Origin: Gammaproteobacteria bacterium
GTDB taxonomy: Bacteria > Gemmatimonadota > Gemmatimonadetes > Longimicrobiales > Gaopeijiaceae
Length of the DNA stretch: 8,392 nt
Assembly (NCBI GenBank): GCA_009843625.1
Contig: VYDD01000352.1
Location: forward strand, 1-8,392
Reading direction: 5' to 3'
The stretch's first letter is position 1. Every line of letters starts with the position of its first letter. The notes below the pieces were generated by a model. It was not told where the DNA came from, did not search any database, and worked only from the letters and a program-made list of their open reading frames with translations. A program made the position numbers and the translations under genes. Positions 1 through 6,159 of this stretch are shown in pieces.

Positions 1-5
1 GGGCC

Positions 6-50
6 GTGGGGGTTGGCGCCGCGGGGGCTGGCGCCATGGAGGTCGGCGCC
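6..50 (-). repeat. Three 15-bp tandem repeats, pentapeptide-repeat-like on the minus strand
   Basis: The hexamer GGCGCC recurs at 15-20, 30-35 and 45-50, exactly 15 bp apart, inside three similar 15-bp units. Read on the minus strand the units give GADLH-GASPR-GANPH. This resembles the A(D/N)LXX unit of pentapeptide-repeat proteins, with Pro replacing Leu in two units. The frame is open from 113 to the window edge, but a TAG lies at 114-116 and no ATG, GTG or TTG falls between. It is therefore either a broken or decayed remnant or a chance repeat. The plus strand also has an open frame over the repeat (3-128, Gly/Ala-rich, ending in TGA), which could be the tail of a gene outside the window. 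I cannot choose between them. Positions 51-153 hold nothing else I can support. Confidence 0.3.
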
Positions 51-153
51 GTCCCTTCGCAGGCTCCGAAGATGGCAGCCAACACGACGACAACCCCGGC
101 CCGGAACCGAGCCCTAGGCCTGGTATGAACCGGTGAGACGCCGCTGACACGGG

Positions 154-1428
154 TCATTGCGCAAGCCTCGGTGAGCCTGTCCGCCCGGGTTGAAGCTCCA
201 TCACGCCCGCGCTCGACACACCTCCCGGCGACACCGTCACGGGGTCCAGCCGGAGAAGATCCCTCACATCGAGGGTCGCCTGGCCCTCCAACAACCAAGC
301 GCAAGCCCCTCCCCCCGTTATCGCACCGGAGAGGATCGGCTGTGCCCGAAGGAGGTAGTCACCGGGCGCCAACCCCTCCACAACGAAGCGACCGTCCTCG
401 GCGGAGAACGCGCCCACTCCGCCTCGCAAGCTGCCTTCGTCGAGCCTGGAAGCGAACACGTAGACGTAACGTGCGGGCTCGCCGGCAAGAGTGAGTTCGC
501 CCGCGATACTGCCGGGGGCCGGTGCCGTTCCCGGCGCTGGCCTCAGCAATGACGCACCCGCGATGTCGTCCTGACTGAGTTCGTTGGTTCGGCTCCACCC
601 GTAGGACATCACGGGCGTTGGACCATAAACGCCAACAGGGTTCACGGCGCCCCAGTGCCGCCACTCGTCGTGGGACGCCGGATGATTGAGGCCGAGGCAA
701 TGGCCAAACTCATGGATCGCGGTTCGGAGACTGTCGTTGTCATCGGTCGCAAAACTGGCAGCGTGGCGCATCGGAAACCAGACATCGCACTCGGTGATCG
801 CCCACGATCCGGAAACGTTGCGGCTCGCCCAGAGGAAAGCCTGGCTCGCCCGGCCTGTGCCGGGAGGATCATCAGGATCGTCGGGCCTGACGCTCATCGT
901 GTTGCGTCCGTCCAACACAGCACCGGGAACCGCCCGAGCTCCGTTGACCTCCCAACGGATGTCCGCGCTCTCCACCGCCTCCCAGACCTCCAGCGCCTCG
1001 GCCATGAGGTCAACAACCTCCTGAACGCTACGGAACGGTGAATCGTGCGTCTCATGCCATATATCCCGATAGGGTTCCGTCCACGGCCCTTCCGCCACCA
1101 TCCACTCGAGGGAATCGCCCCTGGGCCAGACCGAGGAGTCCCACCGGGCGGCCTCGGCCGCCGTCAGAACCTTCGGCCCATCGCCATAGTCAATGGTTGC
1201 GTTGTAGTCGTAGTTGGCGATACCCGAAAAAAAGGTGTAGCCGTAGGCGGCAACTGGGAGAACCCCGGCAGCAAGGGCAACCAACGCGGCGATCGCGCGC
1301 GTCTTTGCTGGCGGTTGCTCCGGACTCGTTCCCGCCTTGCCGCGGGCCATCCACGGCCGACCGGATCCAACCTGGGGCGCGGATTCAACGCCGTCCGCCC
1401 CGGCCAGCGGCATTCCTGTGTTCCACAC
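154..1428 (-). CDS. Secreted matrixin-type zinc metalloprotease with C-terminal beta-sandwich domain
   Basis: Predicted extracytoplasmic zinc endopeptidase of the metzincin clan, closest in pattern to matrixins (M10A). Numbering is from the GTG at 1428 (424 aa). A hydrophobic export segment rich in Ala/Leu/Val lies near residues 45-63, after a Lys/Arg-containing stretch. The catalytic region follows with the full zinc motif HEFGHCLGLNH at 239-249 (three His ligands and Glu) and a Met-turn MSYG at about 274-277. From about residue 306 a Gly-rich beta-sandwich resembles carboxypeptidase-regulatory-like domains (DGRFVVEGLAPGDYLL). No cysteine-switch prodomain is visible. Start: the GTG at 1428 has a GGAGGA six bases upstream. 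The ATG at 1350 (398 aa) gives a more compact signal peptide but lacks a clear ribosome site, and a TTG at 1578 is open but its added codons look non-coding. The gene is divergent from the one at 1658. Substrate unknown. Confidence 0.88.
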   Translation of the reverse strand: MWNTGMPLAGADGVESAPQVGSGRPWMARGKAGTSPEQPPAKTRAIAALVALAAGVLPVAAYGYTFFSGIANYDYNATIDYGDGPKVLTAAEAARWDSSVWPRGDSLEWMVAEGPWTEPYRDIWHETHDSPFRSVQEVVDLMAEALEVWEAVESADIRWEVNGARAVPGAVLDGRNTMSVRPDDPDDPPGTGRASQAFLWASRNVSGSWAITECDVWFPMRHAASFATDDNDSLRTAIHEFGHCLGLNHPASHDEWRHWGAVNPVGVYGPTPVMSYGWSRTNELSQDDIAGASLLRPAPGTAPAPGSIAGELTLAGEPARYVYVFASRLDEGSLRGGVGAFSAEDGRFVVEGLAPGDYLLRAQPILSGAITGGGACAWLLEGQATLDVRDLLRLDPVTVSPGGVSSAGVMELQPGRTGSPRLAQ

Positions 1429-1434
1429 TGTCAC

Positions 1435-1440
1435 TCCTCC
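1435..1440 (-). promoter_or_regulatory. Shine-Dalgarno site for the matrixin gene
   Basis: The minus strand reads GGAGGA here, six bases before a GTG at 1428-1426. It is one of the strongest ribosome-binding sites in the window and favours the GTG over the downstream ATGs at 1413 and 1350. Confidence 0.5.
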
Positions 1441-1493
1441 ATCAGTCTCGTGTGTGGGCGCGGCAACTCGGAGCCGAGACAAACCGCGTCCCG

Positions 1494-1512
1494 TGGGGGC
1501 ACTACACCCCCA
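1494..1512. other. Small stem-loop in the matrixin leader region
   Basis: TGGGGG (1494-1499) pairs with CCCCCA (1507-1512) around a 7-base loop, a perfect 6-bp, mostly G-C stem. It lies about 65 bases upstream of the matrixin GTG start, so it could sit in that gene's 5' leader. No run of T follows on either strand, so I do not call it a terminator. Role unknown. Confidence 0.3.
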
Positions 1513-1605
1513 TGTGACGCTCCTTTTATCACACTGTTTACATCCGAGCGTCTGTCCAGAGCTGGATAGAGATGCCAAACAACGTATAGGGACTATCGGC
1601 GGGCG

Positions 1606-1648
1606 TTTGAATCGTCAAATTGACACTCATGACATTCGGTCGTACTGT
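1606..1648. promoter_or_regulatory. Divergent promoter region with nested inverted repeats
   Basis: On the plus strand a perfect TTGACA (1620-1625) is followed after 17 bases by TACTGT (1643-1648). The latter keeps the most conserved -10 positions, TA and the final T. Two inverted repeats are nested at and beside the -35: TTTGA-atcg-TCAAA (1606-1619) and GTCAA-A-TTGAC (1614-1624). The minus strand carries a TTGACG at 1618-1613, back to back with the plus-strand -35, but no good -10 at normal spacing. TGACA also repeats directly at 1621-1625 and 1630-1634. The arrangement suits an operator controlling one or both divergent genes. If the plus promoter is real, transcription would start within a few bases of the ATG at 1658. 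Seen: the motifs. Inferred: their use. Confidence 0.45.
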
Positions 1649-1657
1649 GGCCGCACG

Positions 1658-2260
1658 ATGATCTCCACCGCCGAAACGCGCTCGAAACCGACCTCCGTCC
1701 GGAGTGCCCTGATCGCAGCGGTAGCGCTCGTCTTTAGCGTCTCCGCGTTCGCCCAACACGGACACGCGCCGCCCGGCGAAGAATTCCGGAATCCCTACGC
1801 CTGGCCGTCGCTCGACAGCCTGGTGGAGCTGTCCGACACCATCGTGGCCGGCGAAGTCCTCGACATGCGCTCGTCGTGGTCCACGGACCGGCGCGAGATC
1901 TTCACCACCGTCACGCTGCGGCCGGACCGGCGCTTCAAGGGCGGTGGACGGAGCCTGGTCCGATTCCGCATTCCGGGAGGGACGGTTGGCGACACCCGTC
2001 TTACGGTCACGCACTCGCCGGTGTTCGCCGTCGGGGAGCACGCCCTGGTCTTTCTGGCCGGAGACAGCGGGCGGCTGCCCCGGGTGGTCGCCGGCGAGGC
2101 CGGGAAACGCCACATCCGGACCGGAGCGGACGGTGAACAGACGATCCTGCCGGGGTTCGCCACATCGGATGGCGGACCCGGTGGGACCACCGGACTCGGC
2201 ACCCTCGACGACCTCGCGGCCGCCATGCCGCGGCTCCTCACGGCGGCGCGACCGCGGTAG
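1658..2260 (+). CDS. Small secreted protein of unknown function
   Basis: A 200-aa protein with a classical Sec signal peptide: basic n-region, hydrophobic stretch from about 17 to 29, and likely cleavage after SAFA at residue 32, leaving a mature start QHGHAPPG. The mature part reads as a compact beta-rich domain (LVELSDTIVAGEVLDMRSSW, then FTTVTLRPDRRFKGG, RFRIPGGTVGD and VGEHALVFLAG). This layout recalls uncharacterised secreted bacterial proteins in which a strand-rich domain with a PGG turn precedes a GE-x(3)-VFL strand. I name no domain and see no catalytic motif. The open frame runs upstream to 1337, but that part overlaps the matrixin gene on the other strand and would bury the signal peptide, so the ATG at 1658 is preferred. 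No Shine-Dalgarno precedes it. Sharing a regulatory gap with the matrixin gene suggests a related job, such as inhibitor, substrate or partner; this is only inference. Confidence 0.8.
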   Translation: MISTAETRSKPTSVRSALIAAVALVFSVSAFAQHGHAPPGEEFRNPYAWPSLDSLVELSDTIVAGEVLDMRSSWSTDRREIFTTVTLRPDRRFKGGGRSLVRFRIPGGTVGDTRLTVTHSPVFAVGEHALVFLAGDSGRLPRVVAGEAGKRHIRTGADGEQTILPGFATSDGGPGGTTGLGTLDDLAAAMPRLLTAARPR

Positions 2261-2272
2261 CGGCCCCCCAGT

Positions 2273-2302
2273 CCACGTGGTAGGACCACCTCTGTCCTGT
2301 GG
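2273..2302 (+). other. Interrupted stem-loop after the small secreted-protein gene
   Basis: Downstream of the stop at 2258-2260, AGGAC (2282-2286) pairs with GTCCT (2294-2298) around a 7-base loop. The flanking CCAC (2273-2276) can pair with GTGG (2299-2302), leaving a 5-base bulge. An alternative fold is GTGGT-agg-ACCAC (2277-2289). A second short hairpin, GACCG-tctttc-CGGTC, lies at 2325-2340. There is no T-tract, so a rho-independent terminator is not established. These structures could mark a 3' end or be incidental in GC-rich DNA. Confidence 0.25.
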
Positions 2303-2360
2303 GCCGCCACCGGCCAGTCCCGCCGACCGTCTTTCCGGTCCTGGCTCTGGAGATCTCGGG

Positions 2361-2432
2361 ATGGAGATGACCGTCCCGGCCGCCGAACCGATCCGCACTC
2401 GATGTGACGAGATGGTCTGCGCAGTGAACTGA
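2361..2432 (+). CDS. Possible 23-codon leader ORF upstream of the first lipoprotein protease
   Basis: An ATG at 2361 is preceded by GGAG (2349-2352) at an 8-base spacing and opens a 23-codon frame ending in TGA at 2430-2432. The predicted peptide, MEMTVPAAEPIRTRCDEM then VCAVN, has two Cys and no signal peptide or membrane segment. It ends 65 bases before the GTG start of the protease gene and is out of frame with it. It could be a translated leader or upstream regulatory ORF, or simply a short open frame with a chance ribosome site. Nothing else in 2261-2497 looks coding. Confidence 0.2.
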   Translation: MEMTVPAAEPIRTRCDEMVCAVN

Positions 2433-2488
2433 GCGGCGTGGGGCTCATGGCTTTCCGTCTGAAGCCGCTGTCCTCTGCGGACGCATTC

Positions 2489-2493
2489 AGGAG
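2489..2493 (+). promoter_or_regulatory. Shine-Dalgarno site that suggests the GTG start at 2498
   Basis: AGGAG followed by aagc and then GTG. Spacing is four bases, slightly short but workable. The earlier candidates at 2438 (GTG) and 2447 (ATG) have no comparable site. Confidence 0.45.
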
Positions 2494-2497
2494 AAGC

Positions 2498-3715
2498 GTG
2501 CGGGCGCTCATCGGAGTTGCGGTGCTCGGTCTCGGGTTCGCGACCTGCGGCAGTGGTACGCAAACGGCTCCGGCCCCTGCGCCGGCAACGTCGACGCCAT
2601 CGCCGCCTGCGTCGCCGGGCCAGCCAACCGGAATTCGCATCGTGGAGGTTGGTGTCGACTTCCTCGTGTGGACCTGGAACCCCGTGGAAGCCGCGACCGG
2701 CTACGAGGCCCATGCGTTTCCGGCCGGCACCCCCCCGTCTGAACGGCCGCCGCTCCTCGTCACGTTGGAACCGACGTTCCGGGCGGACGGGCTGGAACCG
2801 GGCAGTGTGATGACGATTTTCGTGCGCGCCATCCGGGACACCGCGGGAGGGCGTGCGTTCGGCCCGTGGTCGGACCCGGGAACCGGAACAACCCTGACGT
2901 CTCCCTCGGCTCCTACGCTCGAGGCACGAAGTATGCGAGATCGTCCGGACGAGGTTCACGGACTACAGATTCACCCCATCTACGTCATCCCCAGCGACGG
3001 CCGGGACTGGGAAGTGGATCGAGACGGTCGTGTTGCGCGGTCGCTGCAGATTACGGTGGATTGGCTCACCGAGCGACTGGGCCGTCGCCTGCGCGTGGAC
3101 ACGTTCAACGGGGAACCCGACGTCACGTTCCTGCAACTGGACGTGACCAAGAGCCAGGTGGAGGACTCACCCGAGTCAACCGATCACATTTGGGACGCGA
3201 TCCGGGAGAGCCGTGGATCATCCGAGAACAAGATCTATGCCGTGTACTACTCGGTCGAGGGGGGAAGCGATCTGTACTTCGCCGGGTTCACACTGGAAGG
3301 CGTCGCCGGGCTCGGGGCGCGGGGCCCTGCTCTGGTCGTGATGACGGATGCTCTCGAACTTGGCAACGGGTTGGGGTGGTATGAGGCCGTAATGGCACAC
3401 GAACTGTTCCATGCCATGGGCGCGGTCCAAGGCTGCGCCCCCAATCACATCGTTGGAAAACACGTGGACGACGACCCCTATGACCTCATGTATGCGGGCG
3501 ACGAACGTCGTTTGGGCTGGGATCCGGAAGTCAACCGCGCACACGCGGTCGACTCGGGCAACGATGACTACTACGGGCATCGTATTCCCGGCTGCGTGGA
3601 CACCGAGGACAGTCCTCTCTGGATAGATCCTCCCGGCGGCCTGCCGGCGGCGCTGCGGCCCCAAGTGCGGGTACTTCCGTCGGCACTGCGGCCTATTCGC
3701 TGCTGGCGGCACTGA
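2498..3715 (+). CDS. Zinc metalloprotease lipoprotein with N-terminal fibronectin-III module (tandem paralogue 1)
   Basis: Predicted membrane-anchored extracytoplasmic zinc protease. From the GTG at 2498 (405 aa): a short signal with a candidate lipobox GFATC (Cys17, imperfect), an Ala/Pro/Thr/Ser linker to about 45, then a fibronectin-III-like module to about 135 with its WTW core and a closing GPWSDP. The catalytic half follows: a conserved run containing VDRDGRVARSLQ, LGRRLRVDT and GEPDVTFLQL, the motif HELFH at 301-305 with Gly308, then CAPN, His322 (likely third ligand) in KHVDDD, and DLMYAG with Met331 as a likely Met-turn. A closing DDYYGHRIPGC element follows. Cys313, Cys366 and Cys402 recur in the next gene. 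The pattern matches a bacterial HExxH family ending in H-x-D-D then DLMY that I recognise but cannot name. Alternative starts 2447 and 2438 add 17 and 20 residues. It is 115 bp before its paralogue and probably co-transcribed with it. Confidence 0.85.
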   Translation: MRALIGVAVLGLGFATCGSGTQTAPAPAPATSTPSPPASPGQPTGIRIVEVGVDFLVWTWNPVEAATGYEAHAFPAGTPPSERPPLLVTLEPTFRADGLEPGSVMTIFVRAIRDTAGGRAFGPWSDPGTGTTLTSPSAPTLEARSMRDRPDEVHGLQIHPIYVIPSDGRDWEVDRDGRVARSLQITVDWLTERLGRRLRVDTFNGEPDVTFLQLDVTKSQVEDSPESTDHIWDAIRESRGSSENKIYAVYYSVEGGSDLYFAGFTLEGVAGLGARGPALVVMTDALELGNGLGWYEAVMAHELFHAMGAVQGCAPNHIVGKHVDDDPYDLMYAGDERRLGWDPEVNRAHAVDSGNDDYYGHRIPGCVDTEDSPLWIDPPGGLPAALRPQVRVLPSALRPIRCWRH

Positions 3716-3830
3716 TCGTGACGGAGGGCGAGAACTCGACGGGATGAAGGATGCCGCCAACTGGACGGTTCCCATTCTCCGTCTCAATGGTTGCCTGCAA
3801 CGCGGGATTCGTCCGACCGGCGCCAGAGTC

Positions 3831-5099
3831 GTGCAACGTTCCGTGCTCACGGTGGCCGGGATCGCTGTTTTGTTGGCGTGCGGCGGTGAGCCGGACGTAA
3901 CAGCGCCCTTGGTCCCGCGGACGCCACGGTCGACGTCCGACACGGCGCCGGCGCCGTCCATCGCGCCGCAGCAAGTGGAGGTCACGGGACTGATACTCGT
4001 AGCACGGCTCGGTGGCAGGGTCCATGACATCCGAATGCGGTTGGGCGAAGTGACGACGCTCTGGGCCCGGGCCTACTTCAGTGACGGCTCCGTGGAAACC
4101 GTTCTGGCGGACTGGGACGTATCCAACCCGGCGGTGCTCAAGGTGATTCAGGAGCCATACGACCACAACCCGGTGAGCCTCGAACCGCGCGTGGAAGGAA
4201 CCACTACGGTCACCGTCACCTACGGGGGACTCACCCGTGCTTTCAAACTCACGGTAAAGGGTTCGCTATCTGACGTGATCTCACGTCGGTCGCTGGAAGA
4301 TCGTCGCGATGACGTGGAAGGACCTCAGGTCCACGCCGTATACGCGATCGTCGCGGACGGTGTGGACGAAGAGCTGGACCGAAACGGGCGGATCGCCAAT
4401 TCCGTGAGTGCCGCAGTGGACTGGATCGCTTCGCAGACCGGCCGAAGGCTTCGGGTGGACACCTATCGCGGCGAGCCCGATGTGACGTTCTTGCGGCTAC
4501 GGAGAAGCCAAGCGTCCCTGTGGTCACAACGCGACTCCATCGTATCGGTGCTCGATGACGCTATCCGGACGAGCCCGCTCGCGTCGGCGGAGAACGCCGA
4601 AGACAAGGTGTATGCAGTGTACTACAGCGGCCCCACCGGAGTCGCCGTGGAAGAGGGCCCGCTCCAGGTCGCCGGCAGCGCGATTCCCGGCAGGCTGGCG
4701 GCTGTTTACCTGTGGGGCGCACACAATCTCGGCGAACCGAGTGGAGGCGTCCTGGGCGACCGCAACTACCATGAGGTCGGGTTCCACGAGATCGTGCTGG
4801 CGCACGAGCTCTTCCACGTGATGGAGGCCGTGGATGCGTGCGCTCCGAATGCGGACGGACCCCATGTGGACGACGACCGGAGTGACTTGATGTATGTCGG
4901 CGTCCAGAGCGTGCGCGACCGGATGGCGGTCATCGACCGGAACCGCGACGACTACTACGGCCACGACATTCCGGGTTGTACGGACGCAGAAGACAGCGCG
5001 CTGTGGGATGACGGTCCTGGCCGTATGTCGGCGGCGCTGCGGCTTGCCCCGCGCATCCTCCCTTCGGCCCGTCTTCCGTTCGTATGCGGGGTTCGCTGA
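3831..5099 (+). CDS. Zinc metalloprotease lipoprotein with N-terminal BIG_2-like module (tandem paralogue 2)
   Basis: Paralogue of the preceding gene. From the GTG at 3831 (422 aa): a lipoprotein signal with a clean lipobox LLAC (Cys17, the same position as in paralogue 1), a Pro/Thr linker, and then a BIG_2-type bacterial Ig-like domain at about 50-142 (ARAYFSDGSVETV, WDVSNPAVLKV, GTTTVTVTYGG). The catalytic half aligns with paralogue 1: LDRNGRIANSV, TGRRLRVDTYRGEPDVTFLRL, KVYAVYYSG, HELFH at 325-329, CAPN, His345 in PHVDDD, DLMY with Met354, and DDYYGHDIPGC. Cys337, Cys383 and Cys419 match those of paralogue 1. Odd point: the usual Gly after HExxH is Glu332, and Asp335 sits where metzincins place the third ligand. 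An ATG at 3744 would add 29 residues before the signal; its ribosome site is weak and it makes an unusually long lipoprotein n-region, so I prefer 3831, although 3831 has no clear site either. Confidence 0.83.
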   Translation: MQRSVLTVAGIAVLLACGGEPDVTAPLVPRTPRSTSDTAPAPSIAPQQVEVTGLILVARLGGRVHDIRMRLGEVTTLWARAYFSDGSVETVLADWDVSNPAVLKVIQEPYDHNPVSLEPRVEGTTTVTVTYGGLTRAFKLTVKGSLSDVISRRSLEDRRDDVEGPQVHAVYAIVADGVDEELDRNGRIANSVSAAVDWIASQTGRRLRVDTYRGEPDVTFLRLRRSQASLWSQRDSIVSVLDDAIRTSPLASAENAEDKVYAVYYSGPTGVAVEEGPLQVAGSAIPGRLAAVYLWGAHNLGEPSGGVLGDRNYHEVGFHEIVLAHELFHVMEAVDACAPNADGPHVDDDRSDLMYVGVQSVRDRMAVIDRNRDDYYGHDIPGCTDAEDSALWDDGPGRMSAALRLAPRILPSARLPFVCGVR

Positions 5100-5429
5100 G
5101 CGTCTTTGATTCGGGACGCAAACGGGCCGGCAACTGCAAACGTAGGCGCGTCTTCCCGCGGCGTTTTCTTCACGGCCTTCAAGAACTCGACGACCCCGGC
5201 TTCGTGTAATCGAACCGCTCGGCGGACCCCCACCGGACGCCTAGCGAGGCGACCTCGCGCGCGCACCACCAAGCCCCGCGAGCAAGACCCCGAACCGCGT
5301 CGGATCCTTGGCGTTCTGATGCATCAGAGCGGGATCCCCTGTTCGACAGCGTACCTCGCCGTACGTGAACAGCAATACGGTTACAGAGGGCATGGCGCAT
5401 CGTTTCCAGCAGGTGGTACCGTCCCGGCC
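5100..5429. other. Gap of about 330 bp without a convincing gene
   Basis: This stretch separates the protease pair from the barrel gene and probably holds the barrel promoter. I see a strong palindrome at 5312-5331 (listed separately), GGATCC copies at 5302-5307 and 5332-5337 beside it, and a minor GTAC-ctcgcc-GTAC inverted pair upstream of the barrel start. No confident -35/-10 pair and no T-rich terminator after 5099 were found. On the minus strand 5103-5217 translates to a rather protein-like run (LHEAGVVEFLKAVKK, then FAVAGPF), but it lacks a credible start and its frame continues into the antisense of the protease gene. I do not call it a gene. Confidence 0.4.
5312..5331. promoter_or_regulatory. 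Near-perfect 20-bp palindrome, candidate operator
   Basis: The core TCTGATGCATCAGA (5315-5328) is a perfect 14-bp palindrome. It extends to 10 bp per arm with one T-G position. It has no loop, so it suits binding by a dimeric protein rather than an RNA hairpin. It lies about 100 bp upstream of the barrel gene start at 5430, a reasonable place for a regulator site. No regulator gene is in the window, so the binding protein is unknown. Confidence 0.35.
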
Positions 5430-6053
5430 ATGAGCCGAATTACACTCCTTACGCTCAGTGTCATGATCGCGGCGGCCGGCTCCGCCGCCGGTGAAGACGA
5501 TGCCCGTGGGAGATCCCGCGCTTTCGCCCTCTTCGGCGGATCCATGACCACGATGACCAGGGATGGCGGCGACGAAGCCTTCTCCGTCAACTTCCGGAGG
5601 GGCCTCAACGGCGCGGCGGGTTTGGAGCACCCGGTGACGGACGACATCGCCGTTCAACTTCGGGTGAGCTACAACCAGAACGGGGCCGCTCTCACCTCCA
5701 GCCAGATGGACACGGACATATTCTGGGAGTTCGACTACTTCGAGTTCAGCGCGCTGACGCAGATTGGCAACGGGCTGTTCCACGGTCTCGTGGGAGCGAG
5801 CATGGGGGTTGCCTGGGGCTGCTCGATCAGCACTCGGCATCCGGGCTACGACGAGACGACGGACTGCATGGGGTCGGAAGCCGGAGACATTGGAACGCTG
5901 GACTTCGGGCTCCATGCGGGGATCGGAACTCCGGAGTGGAACCGCATGTTCGTCAACGTGATCTATACGGAAGGGCTGCAGAACACCGTGAATCCGGGAG
6001 TTCCCGGCCGGAACCGCTCGATCCGGTTCCTGCTCGGAATCTACGTCAACTGA
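5430..6053 (+). CDS. Small outer-membrane beta-barrel protein
   Basis: A 207-aa protein with a Sec signal peptide (MSRITLLTLSVMIAAAGSAAG, probable cleavage near residue 21). The mature part is a series of amphipathic strands typical of eight-stranded outer-membrane barrels: AFALFGGSMTTM, FSVNFRRGLNGAAGLEHPV, IAVQLRVSYNQNG, FDYFEFSALTQIG, FHGLVGASMGVAWG, LDFGLHAGIG, MFVNVIYTEG, and a last strand IRFLLGIYVN. It resembles the PorT/OmpW-like class of small barrels, without a specific assignment. Cys131 and Cys146 flank an acidic loop and could form a disulfide outside the cell. The C-terminal residue is Asn, not the usual aromatic, though Tyr is third from the end. The open frame extends upstream to 5106, but the ATG at 5430 starts the signal peptide. 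An AGGTGG lies 13 bases upstream of it, rather far for a ribosome site. The gene ends 106 bp before the large lipoprotein gene and may share its transcript. Confidence 0.8.
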   Translation: MSRITLLTLSVMIAAAGSAAGEDDARGRSRAFALFGGSMTTMTRDGGDEAFSVNFRRGLNGAAGLEHPVTDDIAVQLRVSYNQNGAALTSSQMDTDIFWEFDYFEFSALTQIGNGLFHGLVGASMGVAWGCSISTRHPGYDETTDCMGSEAGDIGTLDFGLHAGIGTPEWNRMFVNVIYTEGLQNTVNPGVPGRNRSIRFLLGIYVN

Positions 6054-6159
6054 GGGGCGACGCGGACCGGAAATGAGAAGACGCCCGGTCGCGGCATCCG
6101 GATCCGTCCGCCGGCGACAGATAAGCCTGGGCGACTCCTGCCGATGAGCTGAACGCCCC

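Noticed and set aside
1045..1569. Plus-strand frames over the N-terminal half of the matrixin gene
   Set aside because: They are antisense to an ORF with an export segment and catalytic domain, and their composition is Arg/Pro/Ser-rich.
1538..2959. A 473-codon open frame on the minus strand across the secreted-protein and first protease genes
   Set aside because: Its translation is extremely Arg/Gly/Pro-rich and without domain signals, as expected for antisense of GC-rich genes. The plus-strand genes there have signal peptides and recognisable motifs.
3218..4030. A 270-codon minus-strand open frame spanning the end of one protease and the start of the next
   Set aside because: It covers the conserved HELFH, DLMY and lipobox coding regions of two paralogues. 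These conserved plus-strand features explain the sequence.
5195..5220. TTCGATT on the minus strand, resembling a tRNA T-loop
   Set aside because: The flanking bases do not pair as a 5-bp T-stem, and no anticodon or acceptor arm can be placed.
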